The notes under the pieces were generated by a model. It was not told the origin of the DNA, made no database searches, and saw only the letters and a list, made by a program, of their open reading frames with translations. Shown here piece by piece: positions 1 to 6,633 of a DNA stretch of 6,665 nt. The stretch is from an uncultured Ruminococcus sp. (GTDB taxonomy: Bacteria > Bacillota > Clostridia > Lachnospirales > Lachnospiraceae): NCBI GenBank assembly GCA_900555215.1, contig USKR01000073.1:1-6665 (forward strand). The letters run 5' to 3'. Position 1 is the stretch's first letter, and the number at the start of each line of letters is the position of its first letter. The position numbers were made by a program, and so were the translations under genes.

Positions 1-1508
1 TGCCCACAGATGACAAAGCGCACTATTATCCGGACGCCTCCTTCTTTATCACAAAGCTGATCGCGGACCGGGCGACAAGGAAGCTCCTTGGCATCCAGGT
101 GTTCGGACCGGGCGAGGTGGACAAGATGGTGGACATCGCGGTCATAGGAATTAACATGGGCGCCGTCCTGGAAGATTTTGAGAATGCGGACTTTGCGTAT
201 GCGCCGCCGTTTTCCACAGCGATCCATCCGTTTGTGCAGGCAGTCTATGTAATGATGAATAAGCTGGACGGTACATTTGTCAGCATGACGCCCGCAGAGT
301 ACGCGGCCGGCAAGGCGGAGGGATACCGCGTGGTAGACGTACAGCCGGAGCCTGCAATCAGAGGGGCATTCTTTGTGAATCTGGCAAAGGTAAACGGTGA
401 GATCGAAGGACTGGATAAGAAAGAAAAGATCCTCCTTGTATGTGCGAAAGGAAAGAGAGCGTACTTCCTCCAGAACAGGATGCGCTATTATGGATATGAA
501 AATACGGTTGTTCTGGAAGGAGCCACATTCTTTAATGATGTGAAAGTGAAGAATGCAGAAGCAGAGGTTACCAAAGAGGAAGAGACAAGGGTAAAAGCGC
601 TGGGCTTCCTGAAGGATAAAAGGACGCCGGACAAATTCAACGGGCGCGTGATCACAAGAAACGGAAAAATCACTGCCGAGGAAGCGAGAGTGATCGCAGA
701 AGCTGCAGAGCGCTTCGGAAGCGGGGAAGTCACGATGACGTCCCGTCTCACCATGGAGATCCAGGGAGTGCCTTTTGACAATATCGAACCGCTCAGAGAA
801 TACCTCATGCAGGCCGGCTTGGAAACAGGAGGGACCGGATCTAAGGTGCGCCCGGTCGTATCCTGTAAGGGAACCACATGCCAGTACGGGCTGATCGATA
901 CGTTTGCTCTCTCAGAAGAGATCCATGAGAGATTTTACCACGGCTACCGTGAGGTCAAGCTGCCTCATAAATTTAAGATCGCAGTGGGCGGCTGCCCGAA
1001 TAACTGTGTGAAGCCGGATCTGAACGACCTGGGAATCATTGGTCAGAGAGTGCCTCAGATTGACCTGGAGAAATGCAGGGGATGCAAGGTGTGCCAGATC
1101 GAGAATAACTGCCCGATCCATGTGGCAAAAATGGCTGATGGGAAGATCACGATCGATGAGAATGAATGTAACCACTGCGGACGCTGTGTGGGTAAATGTC
1201 CGTTCCACGCAGTGGAGGATTACACAAACGGCTACCGCATCTACATTGGCGGACGCTGGGGCAAGAAGGTGGCTCAGGGAAGATACCTGGACAAGGTGTT
1301 TACGGATAAAGAAGAGGTGCTTTCCATTGTAGAAAAAGCGATCCTGCTGTTCCGCGAGCAGGGTATCACAGGGGAGCGTTTTGCTGATACTGTGGCAAGA
1401 CTCGGATTTGAGAATGTCCAGGAGCAGCTCCTCGCAGATGATCTCCTGGCGCGTAAGGAAGAGAATATCAAGGCGCAGAAACACCTGAAAGGCGGGGCGA
1501 CCTGTTAA
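1..1508 (+). CDS. Multidomain redox protein, 5'-truncated by window: CoA-disulfide-reductase-type dimerisation domain, rhodanese, siroheme sulfite-reductase-like module and two [4Fe-4S] ferredoxin clusters
   Basis: The reading frame is open from the first complete codon (base 3), so the true start lies upstream; 501 residues are visible. Residues 1-90 match the C-terminal dimerisation domain of CoA-disulfide or persulfide reductases (YAPPFSTA near residue 69). The FAD and NAD domains should lie upstream. Residues about 95-180 form a rhodanese domain whose active loop CAKGKRA carries the presumed persulfide-forming Cys147. Residues about 190-345 resemble a sulfite/nitrite reductase half, with Cys288/Cys293 and Cys331/Cys335 as likely ligands of the siroheme-coupled [4Fe-4S] cluster. 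Basic residues Arg248, Arg283, Lys323 and Lys325 sit where sulfite-contacting residues are expected. Two ferredoxin clusters follow (Cys358/361/364/370 and Cys389/392/395/399). The likely role, by inference, is cytoplasmic reduction of sulfite or sulfane sulfur using NAD(P)H or ferredoxin electrons. The substrate cannot be fixed from sequence. A nitrite reductase activity is the main alternative. Confidence 0.85.
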   Translation, partial: PTDDKAHYYPDASFFITKLIADRATRKLLGIQVFGPGEVDKMVDIAVIGINMGAVLEDFENADFAYAPPFSTAIHPFVQAVYVMMNKLDGTFVSMTPAEYAAGKAEGYRVVDVQPEPAIRGAFFVNLAKVNGEIEGLDKKEKILLVCAKGKRAYFLQNRMRYYGYENTVVLEGATFFNDVKVKNAEAEVTKEEETRVKALGFLKDKRTPDKFNGRVITRNGKITAEEARVIAEAAERFGSGEVTMTSRLTMEIQGVPFDNIEPLREYLMQAGLETGGTGSKVRPVVSCKGTTCQYGLIDTFALSEEIHERFYHGYREVKLPHKFKIAVGGCPNNCVKPDLNDLGIIGQRVPQIDLEKCRGCKVCQIENNCPIHVAKMADGKITIDENECNHCGRCVGKCPFHAVEDYTNGYRIYIGGRWGKKVAQGRYLDKVFTDKEEVLSIVEKAILLFREQGITGERFADTVARLGFENVQEQLLADDLLARKEENIKAQKHLKGGATC

Positions 1509-1520
1509 TTTTAAATATCC

Positions 1521-1567
1521 GAAAGCGGCGTCATACGGCGGATAAACCGGGACGGCGCTTTCTTTTT
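1521..1567 (+). terminator. Rho-independent terminator of the redox gene
   Basis: The arms GAAAGCGGCGTC (1521-1532) and GACGGCGCTTTC (1551-1562) pair over 12 positions with one G-G mismatch. They are followed at once by five T (1563-1567). The hairpin starts 12 bases after the stop codon at 1506-1508, the expected place for an intrinsic terminator. It separates this transcript from the gdpP unit. Confidence 0.85.
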
Positions 1568-1618
1568 GTGCGCGGGGATTAGCGGTGGTTTTTTATAGTA
1601 GAATAAAAACGAAAAAGG

Positions 1619-1627
1619 TGATATAAT
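1619..1627 (+). promoter_or_regulatory. Extended -10 promoter for gdpP-rplI-dnaB
   Basis: TG at 1619-1620, one base, then a perfect TATAAT at 1622-1627 make an extended -10 element for the housekeeping sigma factor. The hexamer 17 bases upstream (TAGAAT, 1599-1604) matches the -35 consensus poorly, which extended -10 promoters tolerate. Transcription would begin near 1634, giving a leader of about 85 bases before gdpP. The surrounding DNA is A/T rich and lies just after a terminator, as expected for a new promoter. Confidence 0.65.
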
Positions 1628-1674
1628 AAAGCGGTATAACAAAAATCTGAAAAATTTATAAGTTCTGCATTATG

Positions 1675-1701
1675 CATGTCTGCCGCTCTGAGGCAGATAT
1701 G
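1675..1701 (+). promoter_or_regulatory. Stem-loop in the gdpP leader next to the ribosome binding site
   Basis: A core of six perfect pairs, TCTGCC (1679-1684) with GGCAGA (1692-1697), encloses a 7-base loop. It extends outward through a G-T wobble to about ten pairs in total. No T-run follows, so it is not an intrinsic terminator. Its 3' foot ends three bases before GAGGTG at 1705-1710, so folding could influence ribosome access or mRNA stability. That role is inference. Confidence 0.45.
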
Positions 1702-1718
1702 GATGAGGTGTAACAATC

Positions 1719-3770
1719 ATGAAAAAGAAAAAAGGTATGCGCTTAAAAGGACAGCTCAGGATGTACATGAACTGGCCGCTTATCATGACAGTTCTGCTTG
1801 CGGCAATGAATCTCTGGCTTTATATGATCGACAAAAAAGCAGGATTTATGATGTCTGTATTTATCCTGGTATATCTTGCCATCGCAGGGGGACTGTATTT
1901 TTATAACCGTTCTCTGATCCTGGCGGACCTGATCCAGTTTTCAGCGCAGTACAAAGGGATCGAGCATACCCTTCTAAAGGAGCTTGCCGTGCCCTATGCG
2001 ATCGCTTTGGAGGATGGTCGTATCCTCTGGAAGAACGATGCCTTTGATGCCCTGATGACGCAGGGACCGAGAAAAGAGAAGTATTTGAACAAGATGATCC
2101 CGGACCTTCATCCTGGAGTATTCCCAAAGGGAGACCTGGAGCATTCCCTGATGGAAGTGACCTATAAGGACAGGGATTATCAGGTGGAACTGCGGCGCGT
2201 GTCCCTCCAGGGCTTCAGCCAGAAGGAGGAGCTCCTGCAGATCCCGGAAGACGAAGAATTCTTTGTCGCTGTGTCCATGCAGGATGTGACAGAGCTTAAC
2301 GCGTACATCCGGGAAAATGAAGACCAGAGGATGATCGCGGGCCTGATCTACATTGACAATTACGACGAGGTCATGGAAAGCGTTGAAGAAGTGCGCCAGT
2401 CGCTGCTTGTGGCGCTGATCGACAGAAAGATCAATAAATACATCGGCGATGTGGACGGGATTGTCAAAAAAATGGAGAAGGACAAGTACTTCATTGTCCT
2501 TAAAAAAGAAAGCTATAAAAAGATCGCGGAAGACAAATTCTCCCTGTTGGAGGAAGTTAAGCAGGTCAATATCGGAAATGCCCGCTCAGCGACGCTCAGT
2601 ATCGGGCTGGGGCTCAATACCGCGACATATGCGCTCAGCTATCAGTATGCCCGCGTGGCGATCGACCTGGCTCTCGCGAGAGGCGGAGACCAGGCAGTCA
2701 TCAAAGACTGCAACGGCATTACTTATTTTGGCGGGAAAAAAGAGCAGACTGCAAAGAATACCCGAGTGAAAGCACGCGTCAAGGCAGAGGCGCTGCGTGA
2801 GTTTATCGTCACAAAGGATCAGGTCATGATCATGGGACATAAGATCGCAGATCCGGATTCTTTCGGCGCGTGCATGGGGATTTACAGAGCCGCTGTAAGC
2901 CTGGAGAAAAAGGCGCACATCATCATCAATACAGTGACGGAATCCGTGCGGCCTCTGTATGATGAGATCGCGGAGAGCCCGGCATATGAGGACGATATTT
3001 TCCTTACATCAGACCAGGCGATGGACTATTTTACGGATAATACGATGATTGTTGTGGTGGATACGAACAAGCCCCAGATGACGGAGTGCCCGGAGCTTCT
3101 GAGGCGCTCCCGCATGACCGCGGTGCTGGACCATCACAGACAGAGCAGCAATGTGATCGAGAATGCGGTGCTCTCCTATGTGGAGCCGTATTCTTCATCC
3201 TCCTGTGAGATGGTCGCGGAGGTGCTGCAGTACATTGCGGATGACATTAAGATCCCGTCTGTGGAGGCAGACTGCCTGTATGCGGGGATTATGATCGATA
3301 CGAGGAACTTTATGAACCGTACGGGCGTGCGTACTTTTGAGGCGGCCGCGTTCCTCAGAAGATGCGGAGCCGATATCACTCGCGTGCGCAAGATGTTCCG
3401 TGACGACATGGCGTCCTACCGCGCGAAAGCCGAAGCAATGCGCAAGGCAGAGGTGTACCGGAAAGAGTACGCCATCGCGGAGTGCCCAAGCGATATAGAG
3501 AGTTCTACCGTGCTCGCCGCCCAGACGGCGAATGAGCTTCTGGATATAAGCGGGATCAAGGCTTCCTTTGTACTGACCGTATATGAGGGAAAGATTTACT
3601 TAAGCGCCCGTTCCATTGACGAGGTCAATGTACAGATCATCGCGGAGAAGCTGGGCGGAGGCGGACACATCAATTCCGCGGGAGCGCAGTTTGACCATAC
3701 GAATATCCAGGAAGTGATCACAATACTGAAAGAGACTATAGACGAAATGATCGAGGAAGGAGATATTTAG
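1719..3770 (+). CDS. gdpP: Membrane-anchored cyclic-di-AMP phosphodiesterase GdpP (YybT-type, DHH/DHHA1)
   Basis: The 683-residue protein has the complete GdpP layout. Two membrane segments (about 18-37 and 42-62) are followed by a PAS-like region (about 68-170), a degenerate GGDEF domain (about 205-335), a DHH phosphoesterase domain (from about 365) and a DHHA1 domain ending in GGGGH (646-650). Probable metal and catalytic residues are His374, Asp378, Asp380, Asp448, the DHH triad 471-473 and Asp527. Where GGDEF should be, residues 253-257 read EKDKY, so no cyclase activity is expected. The family hydrolyses c-di-AMP to pApA (known), affecting osmotic, cell-wall and potassium control. The start at 1719 is chosen because GAGGTG lies 8 bases upstream and the membrane segments follow directly. 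It heads the unit with rplI and dnaB, an arrangement also seen in Bacillus subtilis. Confidence 0.95.
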   Translation: MKKKKGMRLKGQLRMYMNWPLIMTVLLAAMNLWLYMIDKKAGFMMSVFILVYLAIAGGLYFYNRSLILADLIQFSAQYKGIEHTLLKELAVPYAIALEDGRILWKNDAFDALMTQGPRKEKYLNKMIPDLHPGVFPKGDLEHSLMEVTYKDRDYQVELRRVSLQGFSQKEELLQIPEDEEFFVAVSMQDVTELNAYIRENEDQRMIAGLIYIDNYDEVMESVEEVRQSLLVALIDRKINKYIGDVDGIVKKMEKDKYFIVLKKESYKKIAEDKFSLLEEVKQVNIGNARSATLSIGLGLNTATYALSYQYARVAIDLALARGGDQAVIKDCNGITYFGGKKEQTAKNTRVKARVKAEALREFIVTKDQVMIMGHKIADPDSFGACMGIYRAAVSLEKKAHIIINTVTESVRPLYDEIAESPAYEDDIFLTSDQAMDYFTDNTMIVVVDTNKPQMTECPELLRRSRMTAVLDHHRQSSNVIENAVLSYVEPYSSSSCEMVAEVLQYIADDIKIPSVEADCLYAGIMIDTRNFMNRTGVRTFEAAAFLRRCGADITRVRKMFRDDMASYRAKAEAMRKAEVYRKEYAIAECPSDIESSTVLAAQTANELLDISGIKASFVLTVYEGKIYLSARSIDEVNVQIIAEKLGGGGHINSAGAQFDHTNIQEVITILKETIDEMIEEGDI

Positions 3771-3773
3771 GAT

Positions 3774-4223
3774 ATGAAAGTAATTTTATTACAGGATGTA
3801 AAATCTCTCGGGAAAAAAGGTGAGATCGTAAATGTAAATGACGGATACGCGAGGAATTTTATCCTCCCGAAAAAATTAGGGGTAGAGGCGACGGGAAAAA
3901 ACCTGAATGACTTAAAGCTCCAGAAAAACAATGAGAAGAAAGTAGCTCAGGAGAATCTGGACGCGGCTAAGAAACTGGCGGCAGAACTTGCCGAGGGCAA
4001 GGTGGAGCTTGCGATCAAGGTCGGCGAGGGCGGCAGGGCATTCGGCTCTGTGTCCAGCAAGGAGATCGCGGCGGCTGTGAAGGAGCAGATGAATCTGGAG
4101 GTGGATAAGAAAAAGATCCAGCTTAAAGAGGCGATCAAGTCTCTCGGGACACACATCGTATCTGTCAAGCTTCATCCGGAGGTGACGGCTGAACTGAAGG
4201 TAGTCGTGAAAGAAGAAGCATAA
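3774..4223 (+). CDS. rplI: 50S ribosomal protein L9
   Basis: At 149 residues this is a normal-length L9. The N-terminal RNA-binding domain begins [19 protein letters not shown] and carries the family signature around residues 13-40 (GYARNFILP, then LGVEAT). A charged connecting helix, about residues 40-75, leads to the C-terminal domain containing [12 protein letters not shown] and [14 protein letters not shown]9 binds 23S rRNA near the L1 stalk base and helps keep the reading frame (known for the family). The gene starts 3 bases after the gdpP stop. Its ribosome binding site, AAGGAG at 3757-3762, lies inside the end of gdpP with an 11-base spacing, so translational coupling is likely. No features are missing or unusual. 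Confidence 0.98.
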   Translation: MKVILLQDVKSLGKKGEIVNVNDGYARNFILPKKLGVEATGKNLNDLKLQKNNEKKVAQENLDAAKKLAAELAEGKVELAIKVGEGGRAFGSVSSKEIAAAVKEQMNLEVDKKKIQLKEAIKSLGTHIVSVKLHPEVTAELKVVVKEEA

Positions 4224-4236
4224 GGAGACATTCTTT

Positions 4237-5583
4237 ATGGAAAATATAGAAGCGGCAATGAAACGGATACCGCCCCACAGCATTGAGGCAGAACAGGCAG
4301 TGCTGGGGGCGATGCTCATGAATCAGGATGCTGTGATGGTGGCGTCAGAGATGCTCACGGGAGAAGATTTCTATCAGACGGCGTACGGGATCCTGTTTGA
4401 TGCCGTGGTGGAGCTTTTCAAGGAAGGGCGGCCGGTGGATCTGATCACACTGCAGGAGCATCTGAAGGAAAAGGATGTCCCGCCGGAGATCAGCAGTATG
4501 GAATATGCCAGAGAGCTTCTCGCAGGCACGCAGACATCTGCAAATATCAAATATTACGCGGAGATCGTAAAGGATAAGGCGATCCTTCGCAGGCTTATCA
4601 AAATCAACGAGGAGATCGCCAACACCTGCTATCTGGAGAACCGTCCGCTGGATGAGATACTGGAACAGACAGAGAAGCAGGTGTTTGAGCTCGTGGAGCA
4701 CGGAAATTCCCAGGAATATGTGCCCATCCGTCAGGTAGTGCTCAACGCCCTGGATGTGATCGAAAAGGCGTCAAAGACAAAAGGGACTGTGACCGGGATC
4801 CCCACGGGATTTATTGATCTTGACTATAAACTGTCCGGGCTCCAGCGCTCGGACCTGGTGCTGATCGCGGCGCGTCCTTCCATGGGAAAGACGGCGTTCG
4901 TGCTCAATATCGCCCAGCATGTGGCTTTCCGGCAGAATCTGGCAGTGGCGATCTTCAGTCTCGAGATGTCCAAAGAACAGCTTGTAAACCGTCTGTTCTC
5001 GCTGGAATCCCATGTAGACGCCCAGGTGCTGAGGACCGGCAGCCTGACAGACACAGACTGGGAGAAGCTGATCGAAGGAGCAGGGACCATCGGTAATTCC
5101 AGGATGATCATTGATGATACCTCGGGTATCTCAATCTCAGAGATGCGGTCAAAGTGCCGGAAATATAAACTGGAACAGGGATTGGACCTGATCATCATCG
5201 ACTACCTCCAGCTTATGAGCGGAAGCGGGGGCAGGAAGAACGAAAGCCGCCAGCAGGAGATCTCGGAGATCTCCCGTTCCCTGAAAGGACTTGCAAGAGA
5301 GCTGAATGTACCTGTCATTGCGCTGTCTCAGCTCAGCCGCGCGGTGGAGCAGAGGACGGACAAGCGCCCCATGCTCTCGGATCTGCGTGAGTCCGGAGCC
5401 ATCGAGCAGGATGCGGACGTATGTATGTTTATATACAGGGATGACTATTATAATCCGGATACAGAGGATAAGAATATAGCGGAGATCATCATCGCAAAGC
5501 AGAGGAACGGCCCCATCGGGACCGTGCGCCTTGCGTGGATGCCGCAGTACACACGCTTTGGGAATGAACTGCGGCAGCAGTAG
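4237..5583 (+). CDS. dnaB: Replicative DNA helicase DnaB (DnaC in Bacillus naming)
   Basis: The 448-residue protein is full length, with no intein. The N-terminal helical domain (about 8-110) begins with the typical PPHSIEAEQAVLGAML stretch, and a linker joins it to the RecA-like motor (about 180-445). Walker A is ARPSMGKT at 212-219 with Lys218 and Thr219. The catalytic glutamate is Glu243 in FSLEMS, Walker B is IIIDYLQLM with Asp322, and the probable arginine finger is Arg423 in AKQRNGP. The hexamer unwinds DNA at the replication fork and recruits primase (known). AAGGAG at 4222-4227, 9 bases before ATG, overlaps the rplI stop and fixes the start. It is the last gene of the unit and converges on the MerR-type gene with only 6 bases between stops. 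Confidence 0.98.
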   Translation: MENIEAAMKRIPPHSIEAEQAVLGAMLMNQDAVMVASEMLTGEDFYQTAYGILFDAVVELFKEGRPVDLITLQEHLKEKDVPPEISSMEYARELLAGTQTSANIKYYAEIVKDKAILRRLIKINEEIANTCYLENRPLDEILEQTEKQVFELVEHGNSQEYVPIRQVVLNALDVIEKASKTKGTVTGIPTGFIDLDYKLSGLQRSDLVLIAARPSMGKTAFVLNIAQHVAFRQNLAVAIFSLEMSKEQLVNRLFSLESHVDAQVLRTGSLTDTDWEKLIEGAGTIGNSRMIIDDTSGISISEMRSKCRKYKLEQGLDLIIIDYLQLMSGSGGRKNESRQQEISEISRSLKGLARELNVPVIALSQLSRAVEQRTDKRPMLSDLRESGAIEQDADVCMFIYRDDYYNPDTEDKNIAEIIIAKQRNGPIGTVRLAWMPQYTRFGNELRQQ

Positions 5584-5589
5584 AGCTTT

Positions 5590-6255
5590 TTATGTAAAGA
5601 TCTTTCTCAAGCGCATAATGGCGCCGCCCTTGGCAGACTCTTTCCGGGTCGCCTGCTGCTGGCGGATCAGAGAGTCCAGCCTGCGGAAGTGCTCTTCCTG
5701 CTGGCGCTCTTTCGCCTGAAGAAGAAAATCCATTTCATGTACGACATCAGCGGTCACGGTACTGCTGATGTCTTTTTTTAATACCGTATTGTTTTCGCTG
5801 AGCGCTTCCCGGAAGACATCCCCGACCAGGGTCCGCATCTGTTCCACATTTTTCAGGGGGATCATAACATCTCCCGATTCAGGGGCTGAGACCGGAGTCG
5901 AAGCCAGCAGGGAAGCTGGAGATGAGTCTGGGGCTGAGACCGGCGGCGCGCCAGGAACCGGGGCGGGAGACGGCGCAGAAGCCGCCGTCTCTTTGGAAGT
6001 CCCGCCGGACTTTATCTTAAGCCGGGTTTCTTTCAGCTCCGGGATCAGGGGTTTTAATTCTCTTAACAGCATTCCTTCATCTTTCAGTTTCTTGATACAG
6101 CGGAAAAGCTGGATGTCATCATCGGTATAATATCGGTGGCCCATCTCCGTTCGCCCGATCTTCAGGTCGAGTTCTTCCTCCCAGTATCTGAGCACATGGG
6201 ATTCTACATCTACCTGTTTCGCGGCCTCGGAAATCATAAATCTGACCTCACCCAT
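5590..6255 (-). CDS. MerR-type HTH regulator with Pro/Ala/Ser-rich linker and helical C-terminus, RacA-like layout
   Basis: The 221-residue protein begins with a MerR winged-helix DNA-binding domain (about 7-72). It contains ISEAAKQVDV, LRYWEEE and the wing residues GHRYYTDDDI. A disordered linker (about 84-128), rich in Pro, Ala and Ser, repeats PVSAP twice. Residues about 134-206 are predicted helical and charged (KERQQEEHFRRLDSLIRQQQ), suggesting a coiled coil. The extreme C-terminus is basic and hydrophobic (MRLRKIF). No effector-binding domain or metal cysteines are apparent, unlike classical MerR sensors. The layout resembles RacA-like chromosome-anchoring proteins, but that is inference and an ordinary transcription factor is possible. 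AGGAGG (complement of 6267-6272) lies 11 bases before the chosen ATG; Met7 is a weaker alternative. The gene converges on dnaB. Confidence 0.85.
   Translation of the reverse strand: MGEVRFMISEAAKQVDVESHVLRYWEEELDLKIGRTEMGHRYYTDDDIQLFRCIKKLKDEGMLLRELKPLIPELKETRLKIKSGGTSKETAASAPSPAPVPGAPPVSAPDSSPASLLASTPVSAPESGDVMIPLKNVEQMRTLVGDVFREALSENNTVLKKDISSTVTADVVHEMDFLLQAKERQQEEHFRRLDSLIRQQQATRKESAKGGAIMRLRKIFT
5743..5779 (+). terminator. Strong Rho-independent terminator for the gdpP-rplI-dnaB unit, embedded in the opposing MerR-type gene
   Basis: GACATCAGCGGT (5743-5754) pairs with ACTGCTGATGTC (5761-5772) through 12 positions, including one G-T wobble, around a 6-base loop. Seven T follow directly (5773-5779). 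The T-run is present only for plus-strand transcription. On the minus strand the same bases give an A-run before the hairpin, so the structure should stop only transcripts arriving from dnaB. It lies about 160 bases beyond the dnaB stop, within codons for residues about 160-171 of the convergent regulator. The dnaB mRNA would therefore carry a 3' tail antisense to that gene. Confidence 0.75.
5882..5943. repeat. 14-bp direct repeat inside the regulator linker
   Basis: GGGGCTGAGACCGG occurs at 5882-5895 and again at 5930-5943. The copies are 48 bases, or exactly 16 codons, apart. On the coding strand both specify PVSAP. This points to in-frame expansion of the Pro/Ala/Ser-rich linker, which could vary in length between strains. 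Confidence 0.8.
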
Positions 6256-6290
6256 TAATATTTATACCTCCTATTCTGATCTGCGGATCT

Positions 6291-6360
6291 GTAAGCGGGA
6301 TGCATTGAAGATGCATGGAAGCGTTACGGCTGAGCCATCAGAAGGCTGTCCCCGCTTTAC
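6291..6360 (-). promoter_or_regulatory. Structured 5' leader of the MerR-type gene (possible three-way junction)
   Basis: The plus-strand bases GTAAGCGGG (6291-6299) pair with CCCGCTTTAC (6351-6360) over nine pairs with one bulged T. Inside lie two local hairpins: ATGCAT (6300-6305) with ATGCAT (6311-6316) around a 5-base loop, and AGCC (6333-6336) with GGCT (6344-6347) around a 7-base loop. In the minus-strand transcript this would fold as a closing helix with two arms, ending about 20 bases before the AGGAGG site. I cannot match it to a known riboswitch class. The structure is seen in sequence only; function is unproven. Confidence 0.4.
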
Positions 6361-6364
6361 GGAC

Positions 6365-6373
6365 ATTATAGCA
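6365..6373 (-). promoter_or_regulatory. Extended -10 promoter for the MerR-type gene
   Basis: Read on the minus strand the bases are TGCTATAAT, a perfect extended -10 (TG, one base, TATAAT). No good -35 hexamer is found at 16-18 bases; TTGTTT (complement of 6394-6399) is 23 bases away, too far. Transcription would start near 6358 and give a leader of about 100 bases before the ATG at 6255. The design resembles the extended -10 element in front of gdpP. Confidence 0.5.
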
Positions 6374-6568
6374 CAGGGGGGAGCGGGGGAAGGAAACAAT
6401 CGTTCGTGAAGTTCCGACAATTTCTTTCCGTGGGTTACTGTTTATACTGTGCTCATAGACAGGAAACCGCAGTGTCAGGCCGACATGCATGATAAGAGTG
6501 TCGTCCGGCGTATTATAAACTCCGGGAAGGGAAAGTACAAGATGCTGCCCGCGATCTGAAAGCGTTCC
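6374..6568. other. Intergenic stretch between divergent promoters, no gene seen
   Basis: About 195 bases separate the presumed promoter of the MerR-type gene from the promoter of the right-edge gene. I see no credible coding frame, RNA gene or terminator. Short dyads occur, for example CGACA (6481-6485) against TGTCG (6499-6503), with GTGTC at 6472-6476 offering an alternative partner for GACA. These could be operator-like, but they are weak. The region also holds a G-rich run (6376-6389). Confidence 0.5.
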
Positions 6569-6598
6569 TTGACTCGCACAGCATGGAAAACTTATAAT
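6569..6598 (+). promoter_or_regulatory. Sigma-A-type promoter for the right-edge gene
   Basis: TTGACT (6569-6574) matches the -35 consensus at five of six bases. After an 18-base spacer comes a perfect TATAAT (6593-6598). Transcription is expected to begin near 6605. This is the best conventional promoter in the window and points rightward, away from the MerR-type gene. Confidence 0.75.
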
Positions 6599-6633
6599 TA
6601 GGTGATGAGAAGAGCGGAAAGGATGTGGAATAC

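Noticed and set aside
99..101. GTG as the start of the redox protein
   Set aside because: The frame is open and homologous to the dimerisation domain upstream to base 3, and there is no ribosome binding site. It is an internal valine codon.
912..1484. Long minus-strand open frame of 190 codons opposite the redox gene
   Set aside because: It lies wholly antisense to strongly conserved domains, has no recognisable product, and is best explained as a shadow frame.
5568..5590. Short dyad ACTGC/GCAGT over the dnaB stop followed by five T as the operon terminator
   Set aside because: The stem is only five pairs and is separated from the T-run by four bases. The structure at 5743-5779 is far stronger.
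5768..6130. Plus-strand open frame of 120 codons opposite the MerR-type gene
   Set aside because: Its composition is Glu/Gly/Ala-rich because it mirrors the Pro/Ala/Ser linker; the minus-strand frame has the recognisable DNA-binding domain and AGGAGG site.
6443..6448. TATACT as a -10 for another rightward promoter
   Set aside because: No -35 match lies at a usable spacing, and no gene starts nearby.
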